Notes: a model not told the origin generated them from the letters alone. Positions 27,049-35,652 are shown, counted from the stretch's first letter. The stretch is DNA of 64,000 nucleotides from Bacillus sp. Marseille-P3661 (GCF_900240995.1 NZ_LT965954.1:434001-498000); one strand, 5' to 3'. Numbers and translations are program-made.

Positions 27049-27822
27049 TTAGACTATTTGTTGTTTTTTTTGCTTCCAATAAAATTGATCACGGTATTGA
27101 GAAGGCGTCTTCCCTTCAACTCTCTTAAAGATTGTTGAAAAATAGCTTGAATTTTTAAAACCTGTGTTATTTGCAATAACATCAATTGGAATGGAAGACA
27201 TCCTTAACATACTTTTTGCTTTTTGAACTCTGATCCACGATAAGTATTCAACAAACGTTGTACCAGTTTCTTCTTTAAACAACTTACTAAAATATGATGG
27301 ACTTAAATATACTAGATCAGCCATATCCTTTAATGTTAATTGGTCACCATAGTTCAACTGAATAAACCGAATCGCACTCTCAATTGGCTTTTTTAAGTCA
27401 GTGACGAATTCTTCAGATGTTTTTTGCATAGTACGGCTCATTTCCTTAACAATGCTTGGATTAATCACGCGATCGAAGGCACTTAATAACTCATCCTTGG
27501 AAAGCGGTTTCAATAAATAACTAGAAAAACCTGCATTTATAGCATCATAAACCATTTCAAACATTTTCAGTTGTGAGACCATAATAATTGAGAGGTCAGG
27601 GTACATTTGTTTTGCTAATTTTCCAAATTCAAAACCATCTTTATCAGGCAAAGAAGCATCCAATATTAAAGCTGTTGGTTTAGATTGTTTTAACAACATT
27701 TCCCCTCTGTGTGCATTATTTGATTCATGAATTGATAAGAAACTATAATGACTACTTTCAATGATCGAACGAATATGCTGCCTACTTTCACGATCTGAAT
27801 CAACGATTAATATTTCAGCCAA
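27049..27822 (-). CDS. Response regulator with AraC-type DNA-binding domain
   Basis: A 257-residue protein: N-terminal receiver (1-118), with the acidic pocket VDSDRE, phospho-acceptor Asp in ALILDASLPDKDG near 56 and Lys in LLKPLSKDE near 105; then a C-terminal pair of AraC helix-turn-helix motifs (about 150-250; LKDMADLVYLSPSYFSKLFK and DVIANNTGFKNSSYFSTIFK). The TTG at 27822 is preferred because GAGGAGG lies 7 nt upstream. No sensor kinase is in the window. It heads the XdhC/Mo hydroxylase/TRAP unit, and twin direct repeats at 27913-27948 lie in front of it. Confidence 0.9.
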   Translation of the reverse strand: MAEILIVDSDRESRQHIRSIIESSHYSFLSIHESNNAHRGEMLLKQSKPTALILDASLPDKDGFEFGKLAKQMYPDLSIIMVSQLKMFEMVYDAINAGFSSYLLKPLSKDELLSAFDRVINPSIVKEMSRTMQKTSEEFVTDLKKPIESAIRFIQLNYGDQLTLKDMADLVYLSPSYFSKLFKEETGTTFVEYLSWIRVQKAKSMLRMSSIPIDVIANNTGFKNSSYFSTIFKRVEGKTPSQYRDQFYWKQKKQQIV

Positions 27823-27912
27823 GTGCACTCCTCCTCAAAATTAAAAATTATTCTTAATTTTTCGCCAAGTTCTTTTATTACTATAACTATAGTTGATACT
27901 AAACGACTTGTG

Positions 27913-27948
27913 TTTTAAAATTTTATTTTATTTTTTTAAAATTTTTAT
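27913..27948. promoter_or_regulatory. Twin direct repeat, candidate AraC-type operator (own promoter)
   Basis: TTTTAAAATTTTAT at 27913-27926 and TTTTAAAATTTTTAT at 27934-27948, 21 bp apart, about 90 nt upstream of the receiver-AraC gene. The adjoining bases GTGTTTTAAAATTTTATTTT are also found at the ligase promoter (10610-10629). Confidence 0.5.
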
Positions 27949-28032
27949 GCTTTAAACAAAAATTTAAAAGCGTGATTTGACAAAATACTACATAGAATTT
28001 ATTTCAATATATTGTTATTTTACATAATAATC

Positions 28033-28110
28033 AAAAAAAAGACAATTTTCCACCACTAAAACTTGGAATTATGTAAAACCAAGGTTTGCTAAGGGGAAAA
28101 TGTCTTTTTT
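28033..28110 (-). terminator. Terminator of the TAXI-TRAP operon
   Basis: A long imperfect hairpin: AAAAAAGACA-ATTTTCC (28033-28051) pairs with GGGGAAAA-TGTCTTTTTT (about 28093-28110), with an inner AACTTGG/CCAAGGTT stem. T runs flank it on both strands. Confidence 0.7.
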
Positions 28111-28173
28111 ATTATTAAAAATTTACTAGGAAAATTTTAATATTTTATTTTTTTTGTTTTTTATTGCATTTTT

Positions 28174-30036
28174 TTATGAAGCAATTTCCTTGCTTACATA
28201 GTTTCGATTACGTGTGCGTTGGGTTATGAGCACGAAACCAAATAATACGATCCCGACTATATCTGAGATAGATTCAGGAATAATCATCGTAATAGCTGAT
28301 ATGAGAATGATAATCCGCATAAGCCTTGACATATCTGTATATAGATACCCAACAGTTGCCGCAACTAATCCCCAAATACCTAATAATGTAGTAAATGTCA
28401 CCCAAGCAATTTCCCCAAAGCCACCAATCATTAATAACCCTGGGTTTAGAGCAAACACAAATGGAATTAAGAATGCGCCTGCACCAACGACTAATGCTCT
28501 AAAACCTGTTTCATTCATTGTAGCGCCTGAAATTCCTGCTGCTGCATATGCAGCCAATGCGACAGGAGGTGTAATCATTGATAATACAGCAAAATAAAAG
28601 ACAAACATATGCGCCGCAATTTGTTCAATTCCAAACTCCTGAAGCGCTGGTGCAAGTAAAATAGCTGCCATAATATATGCTGACGTTGTCGGCATACCCA
28701 TACCTAAAATGATACAACCGAGCGCAACAAGAATTAGTGCAAGAATAAGATTTCCAAATGATAATTGAACAATTAATCCAGTGAATTTTAATCCTAAACC
28801 TGAGAACCCAATAACTCCAACGATTATTCCAGCAATCGCACAAGGAATGGTTACTTTTACAGCTTGATTGGCTCCGCTTTCTAACGCAGAAACAATATCC
28901 TTTAGTTTCAAGAATGTATTTTTTCTAAAATAGCTAACTACAAATACACTGACGATCGCCCAAAACGCAGCAGTCGATAACGCTGAACCAGTAAATATTA
29001 AGGTTACAAGGAGAACCATTGGTAGTAAAAGATGTATTCGGTTTAACAGCTTTTCTTTTGTTTCCTCTAATTCGTCCATGTTAATGTCAAGCTTGTTTTT
29101 TGCTGCCATTAAATGAACAAATATAAACACCGATACATAATATAGCAACGCAGGTATTAATGCTGCATAAATAATTTCAACGTACGGTATACCGATCATT
29201 TCTGCCATTAAAAAGGCTGCCGCTCCCATAATCGGTGGCATTAATTGTCCACCAGTAGAAGCCAACGCTTCAATAGCAGCTGAATCTTTTTTAGAATAAC
29301 CTGCACGTTTCATTAACGGAATTGTGAAAATCCCTGTACTCACTACGTTTGCAACGGCACTACCACTAATACTACCCATTAATCCACTCGATACTACCGC
29401 GGCCTTGGCTGGTCCACCCTTCGATTTCCGGGTCATCTTAAAAGCCATGTCGATAAATAATTTACCTCCACCCGAAACTTCTAGGAATGCACCGAACAAA
29501 ATGAAATAGAATACATAATTAGTAGACACGCCGATTGGTACTCCGAAAATTCCATCTGGAGAGAGGAATAATAATTCTACCATCCGGCTCACATCTAACC
29601 CTCTATGACTAATTAATCCACCTAAATAAGGGCCCGCAAAGCCATACGCCATAAAAATTACAGCTAGTAATGTAATGACATTACCTACTGTTCTTCTAGA
29701 TGCTTCAAGTAATAGAAGTACAAATAAAATACCACACCATAGATCTAAAGGTAATACCTCATCAACAAACCATATTCTTGTACTAAGTCGGTCTGCATGA
29801 AAAATTACATATGCACAAATTATAATTGGCAATAGAACTGTAACAGCATCAATCACCTTTAAGATTGAATTTTTCTTATCCTTAGCTAATGGAACTAATG
29901 TGTATGTTAATGAAAGTGCAAAAGATACGTGAATTGCTCGTTGGACTATTGATGGAAAAGCCCCGAACGCAGCTGTATATAATTGAAATAATGACCAACA
30001 AATTGCAAGTATCGCTGGAATATATAATCGTTTCAT
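28174..30036 (-). CDS. TRAP transporter fused 4TM-12TM permease (TAXI type)
   Basis: A 620-residue membrane protein in which the small (DctQ-like) and large (DctM-like) TRAP subunits are fused, the form used with TAXI binding proteins. Landmarks: GVSTNYVFYFILFGAFLEVSG, the SSGLMGSISGSAVANVVSTG segment, EALASTGGQLMPPIMGAAAF and LGMGMPTTSAYIMAAIL. AGGAGGG precedes the ATG. It is the last gene of a three-gene operon, 37 nt after the thiamine-diphosphate enzyme gene. Confidence 0.92.
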   Translation of the reverse strand: MKRLYIPAILAICWSLFQLYTAAFGAFPSIVQRAIHVSFALSLTYTLVPLAKDKKNSILKVIDAVTVLLPIIICAYVIFHADRLSTRIWFVDEVLPLDLWCGILFVLLLLEASRRTVGNVITLLAVIFMAYGFAGPYLGGLISHRGLDVSRMVELLFLSPDGIFGVPIGVSTNYVFYFILFGAFLEVSGGGKLFIDMAFKMTRKSKGGPAKAAVVSSGLMGSISGSAVANVVSTGIFTIPLMKRAGYSKKDSAAIEALASTGGQLMPPIMGAAAFLMAEMIGIPYVEIIYAALIPALLYYVSVFIFVHLMAAKNKLDINMDELEETKEKLLNRIHLLLPMVLLVTLIFTGSALSTAAFWAIVSVFVVSYFRKNTFLKLKDIVSALESGANQAVKVTIPCAIAGIIVGVIGFSGLGLKFTGLIVQLSFGNLILALILVALGCIILGMGMPTTSAYIMAAILLAPALQEFGIEQIAAHMFVFYFAVLSMITPPVALAAYAAAGISGATMNETGFRALVVGAGAFLIPFVFALNPGLLMIGGFGEIAWVTFTTLLGIWGLVAATVGYLYTDMSRLMRIIILISAITMIIPESISDIVGIVLFGFVLITQRTRNRNYVSKEIAS

Positions 30037-30073
30037 TTTTCACCCTCCTGAAGATTAGATTTCATTTTGTATA

Positions 30074-31741
30074 TTACAATTTCACAGTTGCTTTTTCTCT
30101 AATACTCGTAATCGTGGATTGAACCGATATTTGTTCGGGGTTACAAACAATCTCGATAAGCGAGGGTTTATTGGAATCCAGTGCATTTTTTAGTGCTGTT
30201 TCAAACTCTGCATCACATGTTACTCGTTGACTAAATACACCAAAAGAATTACCTAAAGCAACATAATCCGGGTTTCCTAAGGATGTACCAATTTCACGGA
30301 AAGGGTAACTAATTTCTTGAAACATTCGAATCGAACCATGCATATTATTATTAAATATCAATGATATAAACGGAACTTTATAACGCACTGCTGTTTCTAG
30401 CTCTTGAATGGTCATCATAATACCACCATCACCAGATAGGGATACTACAGGTCGATGCGGTTGCCCCAATTTGGCACCTATGGCTGCTGCTAACGCATAA
30501 CCCATCGCCCCAGATGTTGCGCCAATATAAGATTTTTGTGCATTAAATTTATAATAGCTATGCAACCAACCTGCAAAATTTCCGGCATCATTTGCAATGA
30601 TCGTGTCAGGCGGGAGCATGTCCTGTAACGTTCGAATAATTTGCGTATTATCTACATATTCTTCATTATTTTCTTTTTCGATAAATGTAATTTCGTTAAA
30701 TACATTTCTTCGTTCCGCAGTCCATTGTTTCCACGTTGTTGGTACAGTTACTTCATTGTTTAACAATGAAAGCAATGCTTCGTTTGCGTCAGAAACAATA
30801 CCTAATGTTGGTTCATATACTTTCCCTAACATTGTATATTCAATATCAATATGAATAATCTTTTGTTCCTCAGAAATAATCGAATAGCCCTGCGTTGTGA
30901 TTTCAGAAAATCGAGTACCTATTGCAATGATTGTATCTGCCTGTCGTACTGTTTCCTGAATCCCTTCAAACGTACCCATTCCCAAATGACCTACATATAA
31001 AGGATGATTATTTGGAAAAACATCATGGCGGCGGAATGCTGCTGCAACAGGAATTTGGAGTTTTTCAGCAAATTCTACTAAATTGCTTTCAGCGTTTGCT
31101 AGAATAACTCCAGCCCCTGCAATAATTAAAGGTTTTTTTGCATCGCTTAAAATAGAATAGAATTCTGCAACTTCTTCCGAAGATGGTCTCGGCTTCGGTC
31201 TAATTGATTTTTTATTAATCTTTAAAGGGGCCACTTGCTTTAGAATGTCTTCAGGTAATGAAACAGCTACTGGTCCTGGACGTCCGCTCTTTGCAATTCG
31301 AAAGGCACGATGCACAAATTCTGGAATTCTGTTCACATCATTAATTTCTACTGTCCACTTACACACATCATGTAAGAACCGATCAAGATCTACTTCCTGA
31401 AAACCTTCTCGGCCACGAAATGAGCTTTTCACTTGACCTAAGAACACAACCATTGGCGTTGAATTTTCTTTTGCTGTGTGAATACCAATCGAAAGGTTAG
31501 CTGCTCCAACTCCACGTGTTGCCATTACAACTGCAGTTTGACCTGATGCCTTAGCGTAACCCTCTGCCATAAGTGCCGCTCCACCTTCATGTCGATTCGA
31601 TATTAACTGAAAATCTTCTTCATCATATAAAGCATCTAGAATTGGAATAAAACTTTCACCAGGAACAGTAAAAGCATGATTAATTCCCTCTTCTTTCATA
31701 ATTTCTACAATTGCTTGACCACCTGTCATAGTACTTCTCAA
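30074..31741 (-). CDS. Thiamine-diphosphate-dependent enzyme (acetolactate synthase-like)
   Basis: A 555-residue three-domain ThDP enzyme. The catalytic Glu is in RHEGGAALMAEGYA near 56; the central domain follows; the C-terminal ThDP/Mg motif runs from SGDGGIMM to IFNNN around 455-485. Family members are acetolactate synthases, benzoylformate and oxalyl-CoA decarboxylases and glyoxylate carboligases; sequence alone does not pick one. The TTG start at 31741 is supported by AGGAGAGGG a few bases upstream; the next ATG is 18 nt from it. Its place between the TAXI binding protein and the permease suggests it acts on the imported acid, probably a 2-oxo acid. Confidence 0.85.
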   Translation of the reverse strand: MRSTMTGGQAIVEIMKEEGINHAFTVPGESFIPILDALYDEEDFQLISNRHEGGAALMAEGYAKASGQTAVVMATRGVGAANLSIGIHTAKENSTPMVVFLGQVKSSFRGREGFQEVDLDRFLHDVCKWTVEINDVNRIPEFVHRAFRIAKSGRPGPVAVSLPEDILKQVAPLKINKKSIRPKPRPSSEEVAEFYSILSDAKKPLIIAGAGVILANAESNLVEFAEKLQIPVAAAFRRHDVFPNNHPLYVGHLGMGTFEGIQETVRQADTIIAIGTRFSEITTQGYSIISEEQKIIHIDIEYTMLGKVYEPTLGIVSDANEALLSLLNNEVTVPTTWKQWTAERRNVFNEITFIEKENNEEYVDNTQIIRTLQDMLPPDTIIANDAGNFAGWLHSYYKFNAQKSYIGATSGAMGYALAAAIGAKLGQPHRPVVSLSGDGGIMMTIQELETAVRYKVPFISLIFNNNMHGSIRMFQEISYPFREIGTSLGNPDYVALGNSFGVFSQRVTCDAEFETALKNALDSNKPSLIEIVCNPEQISVQSTITSIREKATVKL

Positions 31742-31812
31742 AAATACCCTCTCCTATCTGTTACTTAAATTCAAACAAAGAAGGCTGCCTTAAAACATCT
31801 GTTAACCAACCA

Positions 31813-31867
31813 CACAAGTCAATTCACCATCCACTAAACTGAAATTAGTGTTATGAATTGACTTGTG
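31813..31867. other. Nested inverted repeat after the TAXI binding-protein gene
   Basis: CACAAGTCAATTC (31813-31825) and GAATTGACTTGTG (31855-31867) form a perfect 13-bp stem. Inside the loop is a second stem, CACTAA (31832-31837) with TTAGTG (31845-31850). No T run follows on either strand, so it may stabilise the binding-protein mRNA rather than terminate it. Confidence 0.6.
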
Positions 31868-31915
31868 ATTGTATGTTCTTTTTAGCCAGCCTACTTTTTA
31901 ATATGATTTATGATG

Positions 31916-32977
31916 TTACTCAATCCAGCCTTGTTCCTTATAATATTTTGCTGCACCAGGGTGAAGTTCAACCCCGCCTGTAGCATCCTCGGTAATTCCT
32001 GCTTGTGGATCATAAACACTTAAGCCTGCGTGACCTGCAGCAAGTGCATCTGTATTTTCAGCAAGAGTTTTAGTAATTTCATAGGCTAGATCTTCTGATA
32101 AATCAGCTGTTGTTACTAGTGTTGTAGTTAATCCAAGTGCTTGGATTTCTTTATCTTGTCCTTCAAAGATTCCTGCAGGGAATACAGTTTTCGCATAACC
32201 AAATTGCTTTAATTTATCTCTATACTCATCTTCTACATCCATAAATGTAACAGGAGTTTGAAGTGCAATTTCAGCAAATGTCGGGTGACCTTCTGTCATA
32301 ACCTGAATAAACATATCTGCTTTTCCATCTTGAATTTGTGTTTTAACAACGTCGAAAGACGTATGCTCAACTGATCCACCATATGATTGAATTGTTTCAT
32401 AATCCATTCCATACGCTTCCATAATCTGCATTGCTGCATACTCACCTTGACTACCTTTGTTTAAAGTAAGAAGTCGTACTGGAATTTCTTTTGTTTTAAT
32501 ATCAGCAATTGATTCAATTCCATGTTTCTCAATAAATGAATTTGACATTAAAATACCTACATAATATTTATCAAGTCCACCTACTAATACTCGCAGATCT
32601 TCATATTTTTTATCATAAGCAACGCTTCCATCAACAGCCCAGCGATTATTTAAAGTAAATGTAAGTCCAAGTTCTGCTTCTCCCTGATCAACAACTTTAA
32701 TATTTCCAAGTCCACCTGAATAAGGTAGGACATCAACTCTCTCGATTTGCTCTACATTTTTATGAAGCAATTCTGCCATTGTCGCACCATATACATACCA
32801 AGCACCACCTTGAGCTAGAGTTGCCATCTTTAGAGCAGTTGAGCCACCACTAGAACTTGAAGATGAATCACCTTCATTGCTAGGTGCACCTTCACTAGCT
32901 GATTGCGAACAGCCTGCTAAAGCTAGCATAATTACAAAGATAAATAGTAATAATTTTTTTGAAATACCTTTTTTCAT
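31916..32977 (-). CDS. TAXI-family TRAP substrate-binding lipoprotein
   Basis: A 353-residue extracytoplasmic binding protein with a signal peptide ending in lipobox LAGC (Cys22) and a Ser/Gly-rich linker. The mature part begins LKMATLAQGGAWYVYGATMAE and contains VLPYSGGLGNIKVVDQGEAELG, typical of TAXI (TRAP-associated extracytoplasmic immunogenic) proteins. It delivers an organic acid to the fused permease at 28174. AAGGGTGG precedes the ATG. A 19-bp palindrome and a cre-like site lie upstream. Confidence 0.9.
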   Translation of the reverse strand: MKKGISKKLLLFIFVIMLALAGCSQSASEGAPSNEGDSSSSSSGGSTALKMATLAQGGAWYVYGATMAELLHKNVEQIERVDVLPYSGGLGNIKVVDQGEAELGLTFTLNNRWAVDGSVAYDKKYEDLRVLVGGLDKYYVGILMSNSFIEKHGIESIADIKTKEIPVRLLTLNKGSQGEYAAMQIMEAYGMDYETIQSYGGSVEHTSFDVVKTQIQDGKADMFIQVMTEGHPTFAEIALQTPVTFMDVEDEYRDKLKQFGYAKTVFPAGIFEGQDKEIQALGLTTTLVTTADLSEDLAYEITKTLAENTDALAAGHAGLSVYDPQAGITEDATGGVELHPGAAKYYKEQGWIE

Positions 32978-33050
32978 AATTTTCTACCACCCTTATTGTT
33001 TTTTATATATTAGAAATTTTCTAACATCCATTGGTAAAACAAGCCCTATA

Positions 33051-33069
33051 CATGTTTTATTAAAACATG
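33051..33069. promoter_or_regulatory. 19-bp perfect palindrome upstream of the TAXI operon
   Basis: CATGTTTTA, one central T, then TAAAACATG. It lies 74 nt upstream of the binding-protein start and is probably a dimeric repressor or activator site. The regulator is unknown. Confidence 0.5.
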
Positions 33070-33113
33070 AGATACATTTTATAGATACCTTATAAATTAT
33101 TGCACTATTATTT

Positions 33114-33127
33114 TGAAAGCGTTTTCC
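33114..33127. promoter_or_regulatory. cre-like catabolite-repression site (TAXI operon)
   Basis: TGAAAGCGTTTTCC matches 13 of 14 positions of the cre consensus. It lies about 137 nt upstream of the binding-protein start, in a plausible promoter region. Confidence 0.55.
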
Positions 33128-33183
33128 AAAATCTATATCAAAATAAGTGTTTTTTTAATAAAAATAAAAAACTTAGTTAGACT

Positions 33184-33208
33184 ACTCCTCTACTAAAAGT
33201 AGAGGAGT
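33184..33208 (-). terminator. Terminator of the second ligase/hydratase unit
   Basis: ACTCCTCTACT (33184-33194), loop AAA, AGTAGAGGAGT (33198-33208): a perfect 11-bp stem starting 10 nt past the hydratase stop codon. On the minus strand a T-rich segment follows 15 nt later. Confidence 0.75.
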
Positions 33209-33217
33209 CGTACTATA

Positions 33218-34009
33218 CTATTTTCCAGTAAAGTTTGGTTTTCTCTTTTCAACGAACGCATCTACGCCTTCTTTAAAATCTTCTGTTGTACGTAATAGAC
33301 CATAAGCCTTACCTTCAAGTTTAATACCTGCACTGATATTTGTGTCTTCAGCTGCATTTAAAACTTCTTTTGCAACTTTTTGCGCAACTGGTGAAAAACG
33401 GATTAGCTCTTCTGCTAAAGCCTCAACTGTCTTACTTAAATCTTCTTTAGCCACAACTTGTGTTAATAAGCCCCATTGATATGCTTCATCTGATGGAATT
33501 CTACGTGCTCTCATAATCATATCTTTAGCTCTTGTTAGACCAGCAATTTTTGCAATTCGTTGTGTACCACCGCTACCTGGGATCATCCCAAGATTCATTT
33601 CCGGCAATGCTAATAGCGTGTCTTCTGCAGCAATACGGAAGTCACATGCCATCGCGATTTCTAAACCAACACCGAATGCATAACCTTGTAATTGTGCAAT
33701 AACAGGTTTCGGTGAACGTTCTGGTGCTGCAACATAGTCTGCAAGATGTGAAATTGTTTCTTGATGTGGTACCATAAACTCCGGAATATCGCCACCTGCA
33801 CAAAAGCAAACGTCGCCTTCACCTTTAATGACAATTACTCTTACATCATCATCAACATTCAATTCGTCGAAAATTTCAGAGATTTGTTTACGGCCTAGCA
33901 TACTGATAAAGTTCATTTTTTCAGGTCGATCTAAAACGATCGTTGCTATCTTTTTCTCAACGTTTTTCTCTACTCTAATATGATCGTAAGTGTTTTTTGT
34001 TATAGTCAT
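33218..34009 (-). CDS. Enoyl-CoA hydratase/isomerase family protein (copy 2)
   Basis: A 263-residue crotonase-fold enzyme. Both Glu residues used for hydration are present (GVGLEIAMACDF and LPEMNLGMIPGSGG), with the oxyanion-hole region CFCAGGDIPEF. The C terminus KRKPNFTGK is typical. CAAAGGAG precedes the ATG. It is the last gene of a CoxG-like protein/ligase/hydratase unit and differs clearly from the copy at 6605, so the two probably act on different CoA esters or steps. Hydrolase or decarboxylase activity is also possible in this fold. Confidence 0.87.
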   Translation of the reverse strand: MTITKNTYDHIRVEKNVEKKIATIVLDRPEKMNFISMLGRKQISEIFDELNVDDDVRVIVIKGEGDVCFCAGGDIPEFMVPHQETISHLADYVAAPERSPKPVIAQLQGYAFGVGLEIAMACDFRIAAEDTLLALPEMNLGMIPGSGGTQRIAKIAGLTRAKDMIMRARRIPSDEAYQWGLLTQVVAKEDLSKTVEALAEELIRFSPVAQKVAKEVLNAAEDTNISAGIKLEGKAYGLLRTTEDFKEGVDAFVEKRKPNFTGK

Positions 34010-34033
34010 GTAATCTATCTCCTTTGAGTATTA

Positions 34034-35587
34034 TTATTTCAAAACCTTTTCTTCATAAAGCTCAAATTCGCCATCCCTTAATTTCCGACGAAGCATCTTA
34101 CCTACTGGACTCTTTGGAATTTCGTTCACAAAAACATATTTTCTTGGTCTTTTAAAGTTAGAAAGCTTAGGGTTGTTCTTGCAATACTCATCTAACATTT
34201 GGATTGTTAAACTTGAATCAGTTGGCACTATATAAGCAACAACGATTTGGCCCCAACGATCATCTTGTTCACCAATAACAGCTGCATCATGAACTTTATC
34301 ATAAAGTGTAAGCACATCTTCGACCTCGACCGGATGGATATTTTCACCGCCAGAAATAATCATGTCGTCTACGCGGCCGACAACGAATAAATCACCTTCA
34401 TCATCGATTTCACCAAGATCCCCTGTAAAATACCAACCGTCTCTAATTGCTTTTTCTGTTGCATCTGGACGATTCCAATATCCTTTGAAAGCCTCAATAG
34501 ATTCTAGGTTTACGATGATTTCACCTACTTCGCCTTTGCCCACTACATCGTTTGGTGTTGAACTGCCATCTGCAGCAGCTGTAACAACTTTAATCTGCTG
34601 ATGCAAACCAGCTTTACCTGCACTACCAGGTTTATCTGGAACATGAGGACAGATAGAGAAAGTATATACTTCTGTTGAACCGTAATGGTTAACAAAGACC
34701 TCTGGCTTGAGTAACTGCATGCATTTGTTGACTAAATCTGTAGTCATCGGAGCACCAGCATATCCAATCTTTTTTAAGGCAGATAAATCATAGTTGTGAA
34801 AATTGCGATGAGTTAAAATGTCGTGATATAAAGTCGGAATTAAATATACACAACTAATTTTTTCAGTGCTTAATATCTTTAAAGCTTCCTCTGAATCGAA
34901 ATCTGGTAATATAGCAAACTTACCATTTAAAATGACCATCGATAACAGCGAACGCATTCCCATTGTATGGTAAAGCGGCATAGTACCAAGTGTACTTTCA
35001 CCTAATGTATATTGGTTTTGTACCACATGGGCCATAGCTGCACCATATTCATTCCGATGTGTTCTTGGTACTCCTTTTGGTTTCCCAGTAGTACCTGAAG
35101 TATATAACATTATAGCAATATCATTTTCGTTTATTTTTGGTCTTTCAAACGAACCAGGACTTCTTGTAACAAGCTCGTCGTAGGAAATATCGACACCTTC
35201 AACGTCTTCAATTCCAATTAAAGTTGGTTTAACGTTGAACTTCGCGTTTAACACTGAACTTTTACTAGCTTCTTCATATACTACAGCAACTGCCTCCGAG
35301 TCATTTACACAGTATTCAACTTCTTTTGTAGATAAGCGGAAATTGATAGGAGTATAAATTGCACCCAATTTTTGAAGAGCCCAATAGATTACAACATTCT
35401 CAACTCTGTTTTTTAGAAGTATAATTACTCTATCTTGTTTCTTAATTCCAATCTTTTGCAATGATGCAGCAACCTTTAGTACTTCAGCCTCAAATTGCAA
35501 GTACGTATAGGCTTTTTCATGTTGAACGATTGCAACTTTATTAGGATATCGATCTACAGCAAAATCAAATATAGTACTTAGATTCAT
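34034..35587 (-). CDS. Acyl-CoA ligase, AMP-binding family (copy 2)
   Basis: A 517-residue adenylate-forming ligase, close paralogue of the one at 8894-10453. Motifs: YTSGTTGKPKGVPR, YGSTE, GWYFTGDLG, GRVDDMIISGGENIHP and the catalytic Lys in IPKSPVGKMLRR. Start at 35587: AAAGGAG lies 7 nt upstream; the seven extra codons of the longer frame overlap this site. It lies 77 nt after the CoxG-like gene and 24 nt before the second hydratase. Tandem cre-like sequences lie just upstream (35625-35652). Confidence 0.9.
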   Translation of the reverse strand: MNLSTIFDFAVDRYPNKVAIVQHEKAYTYLQFEAEVLKVAASLQKIGIKKQDRVIILLKNRVENVVIYWALQKLGAIYTPINFRLSTKEVEYCVNDSEAVAVVYEEASKSSVLNAKFNVKPTLIGIEDVEGVDISYDELVTRSPGSFERPKINENDIAIMLYTSGTTGKPKGVPRTHRNEYGAAMAHVVQNQYTLGESTLGTMPLYHTMGMRSLLSMVILNGKFAILPDFDSEEALKILSTEKISCVYLIPTLYHDILTHRNFHNYDLSALKKIGYAGAPMTTDLVNKCMQLLKPEVFVNHYGSTEVYTFSICPHVPDKPGSAGKAGLHQQIKVVTAAADGSSTPNDVVGKGEVGEIIVNLESIEAFKGYWNRPDATEKAIRDGWYFTGDLGEIDDEGDLFVVGRVDDMIISGGENIHPVEVEDVLTLYDKVHDAAVIGEQDDRWGQIVVAYIVPTDSSLTIQMLDEYCKNNPKLSNFKRPRKYVFVNEIPKSPVGKMLRRKLRDGEFELYEEKVLK

Positions 35588-35623
35588 CTTTCGGCTCCTT
35601 TCTACCAAATTCGTAGTTTATTT

Positions 35624-35652
35624 AATAAAGCGTTTTCAATAAAGCGCTTTAA
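35624..35652. promoter_or_regulatory. Tandem cre-like sequences before ligase copy 2
   Basis: AATAAAGCG is repeated at 35624-35632 and 35638-35646, each continuing into a CGTTTTCA- or CGCTTTAA-like half. The two match 12 and 11 of 14 cre positions. They lie between the CoxG-like gene and the ligase. Confidence 0.4.

Larger units (their letters stand above)
27823..28173. other. Intergenic region, 351 nt
   Basis: Holds the promoter region of the receiver-AraC gene with its twin AT-rich repeats (27913-27948), and the terminator of the TRAP permease gene (28033-28110). No gene seen. Confidence 0.6.

Noticed and set aside
30074-31741. Biosynthetic acetolactate synthase (ilvB)
   Set aside because: It lies inside a TRAP transporter operon, with no ilvN or other branched-chain genes.
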